A DNA stretch of 64,000 nucleotides from CAVUDO01 sp963740255 (GTDB taxonomy: Bacteria > Actinomycetota > Actinomycetes > Mycobacteriales > Cryptosporangiaceae), in NCBI GenBank assembly GCA_963740255.1, contig CAVUDO010000006.1, forward strand, positions 868,001 to 932,000. The letters are read 5' to 3'. The notes beneath the pieces are model-generated. The model did no database searches, was not told the origin of the DNA, and worked only from the letters and a program-made list of their open reading frames with translations. A program made the position numbers and the translations under genes. Below are positions 1 through 7,192 of the stretch, one piece after another. Numbering within the stretch: position 1 is the stretch's first letter; each line of letters begins with the position of its first letter.

Positions 1-384
1 CCCCTCCACCTGGACGCGCACTATGCGACCGAGGGCACCGAGTTCGGACGGAACGTGGTGGTGGGCAACTACGTCTACTCGTTGCTGCTGGGCATGTCGG
101 TGCCCGACGTCTCCGGCAAGGCGATCGCCAACCTGGAGGTCGAGTCGCTCCGGCACCTCGCCCCGACCTTCCACGGCGACACGATCTACGGCGAGACGAC
201 GGTGCTCGACGCGGTTCCGTCGAAGTCCAAGGACGACCGGGGCGTGGTGTACGTGGAGACCCGCGGCTACAAGCAGGACGGCACCGTCGTCTGCGTGTTC
301 CGGCGGAAGGTCATGGTGCCCAGGCGCTCGTACGGCGAGGCCCGCGGCGGCGAGCAGCCCGCACGCCCCGAACCCCGTGCCTGA
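1..384 (+). CDS. MaoC-like dehydratase, 3' part only
   Basis: The reading frame is open from the first base and ends at TGA 382-384, so the start lies outside the window. The visible 127 residues include HYATEGTEFGRNVVVGNY and DTIYGETTVLD, which resemble the hot-dog fold of MaoC-type (R)-hydratases that act on enoyl-CoA or mesaconyl-CoA-like substrates. Only the C-terminal half can be seen, and the catalytic Asp/His pair of the family should lie upstream. The next gene overlaps its stop codon. Family assignment is by motif feel only; the substrate is unknown. Confidence 0.7.
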   Translation, partial: PLHLDAHYATEGTEFGRNVVVGNYVYSLLLGMSVPDVSGKAIANLEVESLRHLAPTFHGDTIYGETTVLDAVPSKSKDDRGVVYVETRGYKQDGTVVCVFRRKVMVPRRSYGEARGGEQPARPEPRA

Positions 385-1073
385 GGACGCCACGCCCGCC
401 GACGCCGGACGCGGAGCCCGCGGACGCCGCGCAGGCCGCGGAGGCCGAGCACGAGGGTGCGGGGCACGAGCCGGGCGTCGGGCCTTGGCAGGGCGACTGG
501 CCGGACGACCCGCGGTACGACCCCGAGCTGCTCGCCCACGGCGACCGGCGCAACGTCGTCGACCGCTACCGGTACTGGCGGCGCGAGGAGATCGTGGCCG
601 ACCTCGACACCCGCCGGCATCCGTTCCACGTCGCGATCGAGAACTGGCAGCACGACATGAACATCGGCACCGTGGTCCGCACCGCCAACGCCTTCCTGGC
701 CCGCGAGGTGCACATCGTCGGCCGCCGGCGGTGGAACCGGCGGGGTGCCATGGTCACCGACCGCTACCAGCACGTCCGGCACCACGAGGACGTCCGTGTG
801 CTGGTGGCGTGGGCGAGGTCCGAGCGGTTGCCGGTGATCGGCGTGGACAACCTGCCCGGCGCGGTGCCGCTGGAGACCGTCGCCCTGCCGGAAGCGTGTG
901 TGTTCCTGTTCGGACAGGAGGGGCCCGGACTGTCCGATGCGGCCCGGGCCGCGCTGGACCTGGTGTGCTCGATCGCGCAGTACGGCTCGACCCGGTCGAT
1001 CAACGCCGGGGTCGCGTCCGGAGTCGCGATGCATGCCTGGATCCGGCAGCACGCCGGCCCGCCCCCCGGCTGA
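381..1073 (+). CDS. TrmH/SpoU-family RNA 2'-O-methyltransferase
   Basis: This is a SPOUT-class methyltransferase expected to methylate a ribose 2'-OH of tRNA or rRNA using SAM. Family motifs are present: NIGTVVRTANAF near the middle, FLFGQEGPGLS, and the knot-forming SIAQYGSTRSINAGVASG near the C-terminus. The only ordinary in-frame start is GTG 594, but coding character runs well upstream of it (GVGPWQGDWPDDPRYDPELL), and this block is typical of actinobacterial relatives. I therefore extend to CTG 381, which overlaps the previous TGA as CTGA and could be translationally coupled. A frameshift near 390-420 linking to GTG 377 is an alternative. Family call is firm, start is not. Confidence 0.82.
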   Translation: MRTPRPPTPDAEPADAAQAAEAEHEGAGHEPGVGPWQGDWPDDPRYDPELLAHGDRRNVVDRYRYWRREEIVADLDTRRHPFHVAIENWQHDMNIGTVVRTANAFLAREVHIVGRRRWNRRGAMVTDRYQHVRHHEDVRVLVAWARSERLPVIGVDNLPGAVPLETVALPEACVFLFGQEGPGLSDAARAALDLVCSIAQYGSTRSINAGVASGVAMHAWIRQHAGPPPG

Positions 1074-1085
1074 GCCGCACTTGTC

Positions 1086-1106
1086 GCGCGTCCGGTCGGG
1101 ACGCGC
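1086..1106. terminator. hairpin between convergent genes
   Basis: GCGCGTCC at 1086-1093 pairs perfectly with GGACGCGC at 1099-1106 around a 5-nt loop. It starts 12 nt after the methyltransferase stop and has no U tract, which is usual for GC-rich actinobacterial terminators. Role is inferred from position. Confidence 0.45.
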
Positions 1107-1112
1107 CCGCCC

Positions 1113-1226
1113 TCAGGTCGCCCGGTACTGGTCGTGCCGCGCGAACAACGCCTGCCAGTCGCTCTCGTTGAGCATGCGGCCGGCCGCTGCGTTCGCGGCC
1201 AGTTCGCGGAAGTACTCCTCCCGGGG
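1113..1226 (-). pseudogene. C-terminal fragment of a small unknown protein
   Basis: On the minus strand a short frame ending at 1113 reads PREEYFRELAANAAAGR followed by MLNESDWQALFARHDQYRAT. Its composition is that of a real protein rather than an antisense shadow. No ATG, GTG or TTG is in frame between the DUF6758-like gene and this segment except an internal ATG at Met-Leu-Asn-Glu. Directly upstream of the coding-like part sits a perfect 28-bp palindrome. I read this as the 3' end of a small gene that lost its start. It could also be a short peptide of about 20 residues starting at the internal ATG. Function unknown. Confidence 0.35.
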
Positions 1227-1254
1227 CGCCGGTGCCCGCCGGCGGGCACCGGCG
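1227..1254. repeat. perfect 28-bp palindrome
   Basis: CGCCGGTGCCCGCC at 1227-1240 is followed without a spacer by its exact reverse complement at 1241-1254. It lies at the broken 5' side of the small minus-strand fragment, between two convergent or divergent gene ends. It could act as a terminator cruciform or be a dispersed palindromic element. Confidence 0.6.
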
Positions 1255-1284
1255 ACGGTCGACGCGTGGCGGGGTTGACGAGGG

Positions 1285-1971
1285 GTGGTCGGCTGGCGGA
1301 CCGTGGCGCTTGTGCCGTCGCAGCTGAGCTGTCCCCGGTGTGACCAGGATGTCCGCCCTCCGGACCTGATGAGCAGCGCCTGGCGTTGCGCGGTGCACGG
1401 TGCCGTCGCGCCACTGCACGTCGCCGGCCACATCGGGCCCGAGGTGCTCGACACCGTGCGCCGCAGCGCCGGCGTGCCGATGTGGATGCCCTGGCCGATG
1501 CTGGCCGACTGGACGGTCACCGGCGTCGCCTGGGCCGGCGACGAGCGCCATCCCGCGAGCGCGACCGCGGTGGCTTGCGCCGGCCCCGCTCCGCTGGGCG
1601 GGCTGGCCGACATCGTCCTGGTCGCGGAGGAACCGGGCACCGGGCTGGGCGCGCGGCTCGCCGGCCTGGCCGGCCCCGATCCCGGAGCGCTGCTCACCGA
1701 CGCGCTGGAGACCACCAACGCCCACGCCAAGGTGCTCGCGGCCGGCCATCCGACGCCGCTCTGGTCGATCCGCGCCTCCGACGACCGGTCCGTCTATGTC
1801 GGCGAGGCGCGCGGCCTGTGGCTGTGGGCGATCGCGTGGCCGGCCCCCGCCGGCTATGTGTTGGCCGAGGACCTGGTCCTTCAGGACCTGCGCGACGACC
1901 GGCCCGGGCCGTTGCTGTTCGGTGCGCTCTCGCCGTACCTTCGAGGGAGATCGGCAGGCCCACCACGCTGA
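1285..1971 (+). CDS. DUF6758-like zinc-ribbon protein
   Basis: The protein has about 228 residues. It begins with a probable zinc-binding knuckle, SCPRCDQDV followed by SAWRCAVHG, and then has a long globular region with LADWTVTGVAWAGD, TTNAHAKVLAAGHPTPLWSIR and LWAIAWPAPAGYVLAEDLVLQDL. This pattern matches a conserved actinobacterial family of unknown function (DUF6758 as I know it). GTG 1285 gives the longest form; GTG 1303 and 1312 are in frame and would place the first Cys nearer the N-terminus. In this neighbourhood it precedes a PH-domain gene and the scar of a PHP-domain gene. Biochemical role unknown. Confidence 0.75.
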   Translation: MVGWRTVALVPSQLSCPRCDQDVRPPDLMSSAWRCAVHGAVAPLHVAGHIGPEVLDTVRRSAGVPMWMPWPMLADWTVTGVAWAGDERHPASATAVACAGPAPLGGLADIVLVAEEPGTGLGARLAGLAGPDPGALLTDALETTNAHAKVLAAGHPTPLWSIRASDDRSVYVGEARGLWLWAIAWPAPAGYVLAEDLVLQDLRDDRPGPLLFGALSPYLRGRSAGPPR

Positions 1972-2090
1972 CGGGCGCCGGTGTGGAATCATCGAGCGTA
2001 CGGTCGTGTGTGCACACACGCACAGCGTTTGCCGTCCCGGCAGTCGCACCGCGAGGCCTGTTCGTTGCCGAGCAGGAGGAGGCGAGGCAG

Positions 2091-2246
2091 ATGATGAAGA
2101 AGGTGTTGAGCTGGGGCCTGCTCGCCTTCTTGGTCTTCTTCATCGTGACGAAGCCGAATGACGCGGCCGGCGTGTTGCGCTCGTTGGGCAACGGGTTGAA
2201 GGACGTGGCGACGGGTCTGGGCAACTTCGTCTCCGGGCTCACCTGA
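2091..2246 (+). CDS. small single-pass membrane protein (51 aa)
   Basis: ATG 2091 follows a strong AGGAGGAGGCGAGG tract at 2074-2087 and opens a 51-codon frame ending at TGA 2244-2246. The protein starts MMKKVLSWG, has one hydrophobic segment (LLAFLVFFIVT) and a short amphipathic tail with LRSLGNGLKDVATGLGNFV. The positively charged start followed by the hydrophobic stretch suggests insertion with the tail outside. It is the first gene of a likely pair with the PH-domain membrane protein that starts 57 nt later. No named family is recognised; similar short proteins are common beside PH-domain genes in actinomycetes. Confidence 0.7.
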   Translation: MMKKVLSWGLLAFLVFFIVTKPNDAAGVLRSLGNGLKDVATGLGNFVSGLT

Positions 2247-2303
2247 GCCCGGCGGCTGGTTCGGCCCCTTCCGCGCGGGCGGGAGATCACTCGACGGAGG
2301 TGC

Positions 2304-3029
2304 GTGGTGGACCGACCGCAGGGCGGCTCCCAGCGTGAACCCCGTGGCAGGGCGTACGACGACGCATCCTCCGCCTCGGTCGGCATCACTGCGGTGCCCG
2401 TCGAGGAGACCGGGCCGCCGCCGGCCCGGGAGGAGAGCTACGACCGCTACGACACCGCGGGCCTGCCGATCACGCCGGTGCACATCGTGCCGACCGGCCT
2501 CGCGCCCAGCCGCCAGGTGATGCGGTACCTCTTCGACAGCGAGCGCTACTGCGGCGAATGGCGTCGGCACTGGATCTACGTCGCGCGCTGGGTGGCCCTC
2601 GGCGCCGTCGCCACGCTGGGCCTGGGGTATGTGACCGGCGCCTTTGGCGACAACGGGGCCGTCTTCACGATCGCGCTGGTCGTCTGGGCCGCGGTGGTCT
2701 CGGTGGTCACCTACAAGCTGCTCGACTGGTACTTCGACCGCTTCGTCCTGACCAACAAGCGGGTGCTCGTCGTCGGCGGAATAATCACTCGCAAGGTCGG
2801 CATGATGCCGCTGCTGCGCGTCACCGACATGGCCTACGTGCAGTCCCCGTTGGGCCGCGTGTTCAACTACGGCACGTTCGTGCTCGAGTCCGCCGGCCAG
2901 GACCAGGCTCTGCGCGAGATCAAGCCGCTGCCCCGGCCCAACGAGCTGTACCTGCTGTTCTGCCAGGAGATGTACGAGCCGGACCGCAAGGTCGACAGCG
3001 GGTCGAACAACGGCGGCGGCGCCGACTAG
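2304..3029 (+). CDS. membrane PH-domain protein (bPH2/YdbS type)
   Basis: The 241-residue protein has a hydrophilic N-terminus of about 85 residues and two transmembrane segments (about 90-112 and 117-138: IYVARWVALGAVATLGLGYV and FTIALVVWAAVVSVVTY). A bacterial PH domain follows, with the typical DWYFDRFVLTNKRVLVVGG and RKVGMMPLLRVTDM blocks. Proteins of this kind are thought to sit in the inner membrane and have no known enzymatic activity. GGAGG at 2296-2300 fits either GTG 2304 or GTG 2307. It ends 38 nt before the PHP-gene scar. Confidence 0.85.
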   Translation: MVDRPQGGSQREPRGRAYDDASSASVGITAVPVEETGPPPAREESYDRYDTAGLPITPVHIVPTGLAPSRQVMRYLFDSERYCGEWRRHWIYVARWVALGAVATLGLGYVTGAFGDNGAVFTIALVVWAAVVSVVTYKLLDWYFDRFVLTNKRVLVVGGIITRKVGMMPLLRVTDMAYVQSPLGRVFNYGTFVLESAGQDQALREIKPLPRPNELYLLFCQEMYEPDRKVDSGSNNGGGAD

Positions 3030-3066
3030 GCGCCGCGCTGGCTCCTGTCGACGACACCGCCATCCC

Positions 3067-3166
3067 ATGCGCATCGACCTGCACAACCACCGCCACGGCG
3101 GAGACCTACGAACGCCTGGTGGCCGCCGCGTCCGGCGTCGAGCCGGTGGGGCCGGCCCGCTCCTGA
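3067..3166 (+). pseudogene. deletion scar of a PHP-domain phosphoesterase gene
   Basis: ATG 3067 begins Met-Arg-Ile-Asp-Leu-His, the standard opening of PHP-domain phosphoesterases (MRIDLHTHS). After about 20 nt the sequence changes to a different frame reading TAETYERLVAAASGVEPVG and ending at TGA 3164-3166. That matches the usual C-terminal ending of the same family. The central part of about 270 codons, with all remaining metal ligands, is missing. The junction lies near 3084-3090. A functional product is not possible. What is seen is a start and an end; the reconstruction is inference from family knowledge. Confidence 0.6.
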
Positions 3167-3179
3167 CCGGGCCGGCCCC
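3148..3179. terminator. 11-bp stem hairpin, bidirectional
   Basis: GGGGCCGGCCC at 3148-3158 pairs perfectly with GGGCCGGCCCC at 3169-3179, with a 10-nt loop that contains the TGA of the PHP remnant. It lies between convergent units (PHP remnant and VOC gene) and probably ends transcription from both sides. Confidence 0.6.
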
Positions 3180-3195
3180 ACCGTTGCTGACCAGG

Positions 3196-3585
3196 TCAGC
3201 CCCCGGTGGACGCGTTCCAGTCGACGAGCTGGACGATCACGCCGTTCGGGTCGCGGACCTGGAAGGCGCGCTCGCCCCACTCCTCTTCGGTGAGCGGCAT
3301 CGCGATGGCGACGCCCTCGGCCCGCAGGCGGGCCAGTTCCCCTTCGAGGTCGTCGACGACGAAGGCGAGGATCAGCCCCGCGGCGTGGTCGTCGCGCTGG
3401 TCGGCGGGGAGCGTGGGCAGACCCCGCCGCAGGAACACCACGTTCATGCCGGCGTCGTCGCGGGCCAGAGAGGCGAAGCCGTCGGCGGCCATCTCCTCGC
3501 GGAAGCCGAAGTGCCCGGTCAGGAAGGCGCTGGATGCCGGGACGTCGTCGACGTTCAGCGAGACGGCGGACGAGGTGATCTTCAC
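3196..3585 (-). CDS. VOC (glyoxalase/bleomycin-resistance fold) protein
   Basis: The 129-residue protein starts at GTG 3585 behind AAGGAGCG and contains two beta-alpha-beta-beta-beta halves: SAVSLNVDDVPASSAFL at the start, then LILAFVVDDLEGELARL and FQVRDPNGVIVQLVDW. This is the vicinal-oxygen-chelate fold. Candidate metal ligands of true glyoxalases are not obvious. The enzyme could bind or modify a small molecule. It is divergent from a TetR regulator across 103 nt that hold a clear palindrome, so its expression is probably repressed by that regulator. Substrate unknown. Confidence 0.8.
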   Translation of the reverse strand: MKITSSAVSLNVDDVPASSAFLTGHFGFREEMAADGFASLARDDAGMNVVFLRRGLPTLPADQRDDHAAGLILAFVVDDLEGELARLRAEGVAIAMPLTEEEWGERAFQVRDPNGVIVQLVDWNASTGG

Positions 3586-3641
3586 GAGCGCTCCTTGGTG
3601 CGGGCGGGCCGTCCGGTGCCGACGGCAGCCGATGCCGTACA

Positions 3642-3663
3642 TTGTACAGCGTACGTCGTACAA
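3642..3663. promoter_or_regulatory. palindromic operator between VOC and TetR genes
   Basis: TTGTAC at 3642-3647 and GTACAA at 3658-3663 form perfect half-sites 10 nt apart, with a further partly symmetric GTAC in the middle. This AT-richer dyad sits midway between the divergent VOC and TetR-type genes. It is the natural candidate for the TetR-family protein's binding site and would control both directions. Confidence 0.6.
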
Positions 3664-3688
3664 CGTTCGAGTTCGAGAGGACGTTCCC

Positions 3689-4453
3689 GTGACCTCCGAC
3701 CGCACCAGCGCCGGCGATCCCGCGCGGACCCTCGCGCTGCTGTGGCGCGACGCCACCGCCACGCCGCCACGCCGCGGACCGGAGCGGGGCCTGCGGGTCG
3801 ACGACGTGGTGGCCGCCGCGACCGGGCTGGCGGACCGGGAGGGCCTGCGGGCGGTCACCATGCGCCGGGTGGCCGAGGTGCTCGGGGTGGCCGCGATGTC
3901 GCTGTACACCTACGTGCCGGGCAAGGCCGAACTGCTGGACCTCATGCTCGACGCCGCCTACGCGCGGATGCCCCGCACGGACACGTCCGACCAGCCCTGG
4001 CGGCGGCGGCTGACGGCCGTCGCGGAGGAGAACCGCGCCCTCTACGACGCCCACCCGTGGGCCGCGTCCGTGTCCACCCTCCGTCCGCCGCTCGGGCCGG
4101 GCCTGATGGCGAAGTACGAGCACGAGCTCGCGGCGTTCGACGGGCTCGGTCTCGACGACGTCGTGCGGGACGACGCGCTCACGTACCTGCTGAGCTTCGT
4201 GCAGGCGTCGGCCGGGGCCGCCACCGCGGCGCGGGCGGCCCGCCGCGACAGCGCGATGGACGACGAGCAGTGGTGGGCGGCCAACGCGCCCCTGCTGGCC
4301 CGGGTGCTGGACGAGCGCACCTACCCCCTGGCCAGCCGGGTCGGCACCGCCGCCGGCACGGCGCACGGGAGCGCCCACGATCCCGGGCACGCCTACCGCT
4401 TCGGCCTGGCCCGCCTCCTCGACGGGCTCGCCGTCCTGGTCGGGAACCGCTGA
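3689..4453 (+). CDS. TetR-family transcriptional repressor
   Basis: GTG 3689 follows GAGAGG and yields 254 residues. Residues about 35-80 form the TetR HTH, with VVAAATGLADREGLRAVTMR, RVAEVLGVAAMSLYTYV and PGKAELLDLM. The remaining C-terminal domain resembles the tetracycline-repressor-like ligand domain (TetR_C), with an insertion rich in Ala and Arg around residue 175. Residues before the HTH (DPARTLALLWRD) are typical of this subfamily. It probably represses itself and the divergent VOC gene through the TTGTAC-N10-GTACAA site. Effector unknown. Confidence 0.88.
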   Translation: MTSDRTSAGDPARTLALLWRDATATPPRRGPERGLRVDDVVAAATGLADREGLRAVTMRRVAEVLGVAAMSLYTYVPGKAELLDLMLDAAYARMPRTDTSDQPWRRRLTAVAEENRALYDAHPWAASVSTLRPPLGPGLMAKYEHELAAFDGLGLDDVVRDDALTYLLSFVQASAGAATAARAARRDSAMDDEQWWAANAPLLARVLDERTYPLASRVGTAAGTAHGSAHDPGHAYRFGLARLLDGLAVLVGNR

Positions 4454-4496
4454 CGCCGGGCGGCGAACGGTCGCACCCGACTGGCAGGATCAGAAC

Positions 4497-5327
4497 GTGG
4501 AACAACTGGGATTCGCCGGTATGCCCAAGCGCCTGTTCTCCTGCACACCGTCGAAGCTCGCGTCGTTCGCCGACTGCCCCCGCAAGTACCGGATGACCTA
4601 TCTCGACCGACCCACCCCGCCGAAGGGTCCGCCGTGGGCGCACAACGCCCTCGGTGCCACGGTCCACAACGTCCTCCGCGTCTGGTGGAGCCTGCCCCGC
4701 CACCGCCGCACCCCGGAGGCCAGCCGCGGTCTGCTGGTGGGCGCCTGGATCCCGGACGGCTATCGCGACGCCGACCAGCAGAAACAGATGCGGGAGCGGG
4801 CCGCCGGCTGGATCGAGGACTACCTCGACGCGGTCGACCCGGACGACGAGCCGGTCGGCCTGGAGCGGGTGGTCGCCGTGAAGACCGAGACGCTGGCGCT
4901 GTCCGGACGGATCGACCGCCTCGACGACCGGGACGGCGAGCCGGTGGTGGTCGACTACAAGACCGGCCGCTCGGCGCTCACCGAAGCCGATGCCGCCGGC
5001 TCGCAGGCACTCGCCCTCTACGCCCTGGCCACCGCCCGCACGCTGCGCCGCCCGTGCCACCGGGTCGAGCTGCACCACGTGAGCGCGCGCGGCCGCTACG
5101 CCCACACCCACACCGACGAGACGCTGGCCCGCCACCTGCGGCGGGCCGAGGACGCGGCGGCCGACGTGGTGCGGGCCGAACGGGCGCTCGCCGGGGGTGC
5201 CTCCCCCGACGAGGCGTTCCCGCCGGCTCCGAGCCCGCGGTGCGGCTGGTGCGACTTCCGCCGGCACTGCCCACAGGGCCAGGCGGCGGCCCCGCAGAAG
5301 GAGTCCTGGGCCGGCCTGGCCAGCTGA
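4497..5327 (+). CDS. RecB-like PD-(D/E)XK nuclease with Fe-S cysteines
   Basis: The 276-residue protein carries the nuclease core of the RecB/AddB/Cas4 superfamily. SPSKLASFADCPRKY-like residues open the domain, GATVHNVL follows, the metal-binding aspartate and DYKTGR catalytic motif lie near residue 150, and a C-terminal cluster CGWCDFRRHC completes it. With the early Cys in ADCPRKY the four cysteines are arranged as in nucleases that hold a 4Fe-4S cluster. No helicase domain is present, so this is a stand-alone actinobacterial type with a likely role in DNA processing or repair. GTG 4497 is the only good start and follows the TetR gene by 43 nt. Confidence 0.87.
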   Translation: MEQLGFAGMPKRLFSCTPSKLASFADCPRKYRMTYLDRPTPPKGPPWAHNALGATVHNVLRVWWSLPRHRRTPEASRGLLVGAWIPDGYRDADQQKQMRERAAGWIEDYLDAVDPDDEPVGLERVVAVKTETLALSGRIDRLDDRDGEPVVVDYKTGRSALTEADAAGSQALALYALATARTLRRPCHRVELHHVSARGRYAHTHTDETLARHLRRAEDAAADVVRAERALAGGASPDEAFPPAPSPRCGWCDFRRHCPQGQAAAPQKESWAGLAS

Positions 5328-5387
5328 ACCGGCCGCGGGGAGTCGCCGCCGCCACCCGGGTGGCGGACGCCGGCGACCCGCCCCGAA

Positions 5388-6659
5388 TCAGCCCTGCGGA
5401 TGCGCCGCGTTGGCCTCCGCGTCGCGGCCCTGGGCCCGCAACGCCTCTGCCAGCGTGCTGGAGGCAAGTTCACGCACGCCGTCGTCCTCGGCCACGGTGA
5501 CCCCTCGGCGGGCCGCCGCTTCCGCGCCGACCGGGTCGCCGTCCGCCTGGAGCAGCAGGTTCGCGGTGAGGACCGCCGCGCAGGAGGCGTCGTCGGGATA
5601 GCCCGCCGCCAGATGGGCGGCCTCGGCGGCGCGGGCGCGGGTCAGCGCCTCGGGTGCGCGCCCGGCGTGGGCCAGGATCCGCGCCGCGAGGTCGTCGATC
5701 TCGGCCCGGTGCCAGGCCGGGTCGAGGGCGGCCCGCGGCACGTCGGCCTGGTCGGCCTGGGAGGCGCGGCCGTCCATGGCGGGGAGGAGCGCCACGATCG
5801 CGGCCGCCTCGTCCAGCGCGGCCAGTGCGTCGTCGGTCTGGCCGGCGCCGCCCAGCGCCTCGGCCGCCAGTCGTTGCAGCCGGACCGCGTGGGGGTGGGC
5901 GCCCGCCCCGCGGCACAGGCCGGCCGCGCGCGCGTAGGCGGCAGCCGCGACCGCGGGTTCACCGAGTTGCCACCGGGCGTCCCCGGCGTCGCGGGCGGCC
6001 TCGGCGGCCCTGGGCAGGTCGCCGGCCTGCTCGGCCAGCTCGCTGGCCTCGGCGAACCGGGCCGCGGCGGTGGCCGGCTCCGACGTACCCAGCAGCGCAC
6101 GGCCGAGCGCGTGGACCGCGCGCGAGCGAAGGGCGGTGTCGTCCGCCGGCAGTGCCGGGACGGCTGCGTCCAGGAACTCCACGGCCTCCTGGTGACGTTC
6201 CAGGTCGAGGCAGGCGCAGCCCGCGAGCACCCGTGACGTGGCCGCGAGCGCCGGCTTGCCGAGCCGTTCGGCGCGGGACATCGCATCCCGGGCCGCCTTC
6301 CGGGCCTCGGCGGGCCGTCCCGCCATCCACAGCACGTCGGCTCGCAGGTGGGCGGCGTGGGCCGCGACGAGGGAGGGACCGGCGGCGTCGGCCGTCCGGA
6401 TGTTCTCGTCGAGCATGGCCACCACCTCGTCGACCTCGCCCGCCTCGATACCCGCGTCGACCCGGTTCACCACCTGGTCGAACTGCCGCTGGGCCGCCGC
6501 CAGCTCCTGTTCGGTCGGGAGGACCAGCCCGGTGGGGGAGGAGGTGGGCACCGCACCCGGCAGGGGCAAGATGGGTACTGCCCCCGGCACGGGCATCGCC
6601 TCGCCGAGCAGCGGTGCCGGCCCCGCGGGCCGGGGCACGTCGGCCATCGGATCGTCCAC
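5388..6659 (-). CDS. TPR-repeat protein, function unknown
   Basis: ATG 6659 gives 423 residues. The first 55 residues are rich in Pro and Gly (LLGEAMPVPGAVPILPLP), then the protein is almost entirely alpha-helical. Repeats with the A..A..L..G pattern recur from about residue 80 to 400, for example AHLRADVLWMAGRPAEARKA and FAEASELAEQAGDLPRAAEA. These are tetratricopeptide-like helical pairs used for protein binding. No enzymatic motif or signal peptide is visible. It converges on the RecB-like nuclease. Composition is ordinary for the core genome. Partner proteins cannot be predicted. Confidence 0.8.
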   Translation of the reverse strand: MDDPMADVPRPAGPAPLLGEAMPVPGAVPILPLPGAVPTSSPTGLVLPTEQELAAAQRQFDQVVNRVDAGIEAGEVDEVVAMLDENIRTADAAGPSLVAAHAAHLRADVLWMAGRPAEARKAARDAMSRAERLGKPALAATSRVLAGCACLDLERHQEAVEFLDAAVPALPADDTALRSRAVHALGRALLGTSEPATAAARFAEASELAEQAGDLPRAAEAARDAGDARWQLGEPAVAAAAYARAAGLCRGAGAHPHAVRLQRLAAEALGGAGQTDDALAALDEAAAIVALLPAMDGRASQADQADVPRAALDPAWHRAEIDDLAARILAHAGRAPEALTRARAAEAAHLAAGYPDDASCAAVLTANLLLQADGDPVGAEAAARRGVTVAEDDGVRELASSTLAEALRAQGRDAEANAAHPQG

Positions 6660-6719
6660 GGTGGGCGGCTCCTCGCTCGGGGGCTCGGCCGGGAGTCCGG
6701 CGACGTACAGCCTCGCACG

Positions 6720-6921
6720 TCCCGCGTGGCGGAGGGGAGCACCTCAGGCGGGGAGGACGTCGAGGCGGCGGGCTGGGCGGCGGCCACCAGCGCAGCAACT
6801 CCGGGTCGTCGACGCGACACGACATCCCGACGTCGGGTCGACCGCACTGAGCCGGGCGTAGATGCCCCGCACCCGGGCCGCCACGCGCCCCGGCGTGCTC
6901 GGTGGTGCCGTAGGGGGTCCG
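6720..6921 (-). pseudogene. remnant of an MpaB-like (DUF2236) oxygenase gene
   Basis: Read on the minus strand, three short coding-like pieces occur in alternating frames. YGTTEHA comes first (about 6893-6918), then RVAARVRGIYARLSAVDP, then RVDDPELLRW. In that order these resemble the consecutive motifs of latex-clearing/MpaB-type oxygenases, where GTTEHAD, an RVRAIH helix and RVDDPELLLW are conserved. Two frame changes within 200 bp and no start or stop that fits show a decayed fragment. It lies at the edge between the core genes and the accessory patch, as expected for an insertion or deletion boundary. The family match is from memory of motifs. Confidence 0.4.
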
Positions 6922-6928
6922 CCCGACC

Positions 6929-7192
6929 TCACCCCCGCGTCACCCGCCACCAAGCGACCAACGCATCCACAGCCTCAGCCGCCGTGTGGTAGGTCCGCGC
7001 CCATGGCAGCGTTTCGCTGTTCGGTAGCACCCACCACTCTCCGGTGTACAGCACCCCGAAGTCGGCCACCGCCCGGGTGTCCCGGTACAGCCACCACCGC
7101 CGTTTCCCATGACGCCGGATCGTCCACCCCACTGGGGCGAGCGCACTGAGGTCATACTGCGGCTCGTGCCTCGCTGCCCGGCCGCTATCCAC
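6929..7192 (-). CDS. small Trp-rich protein, family shared with 26.2-26.7 kb locus
   Basis: GTG 7192 overlaps the upstream gene's TAG (GTGGATAG) and gives 87 residues. The longer in-frame start at 7321 would overlap that gene by 137 nt, so I prefer 7192 with its GAGG 6 nt upstream. Landmarks are PVGWTIRRHGKRRWWLYRD, VLYTGEWWVLP and ARTYHTAAEAVDALVAWW. No known domain is recognised, and there is no signal or membrane segment. A homologue with the same order of motifs (AGWTATR, IGEWRL, RTYSTPAEAAVAAL) sits at 26.2-26.7 kb but is frameshifted. The gene belongs to the lower-GC accessory patch and is probably cotranscribed with the 120-residue gene. Confidence 0.7.
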   Translation of the reverse strand: MDSGRAARHEPQYDLSALAPVGWTIRRHGKRRWWLYRDTRAVADFGVLYTGEWWVLPNSETLPWARTYHTAAEAVDALVAWWRVTRG

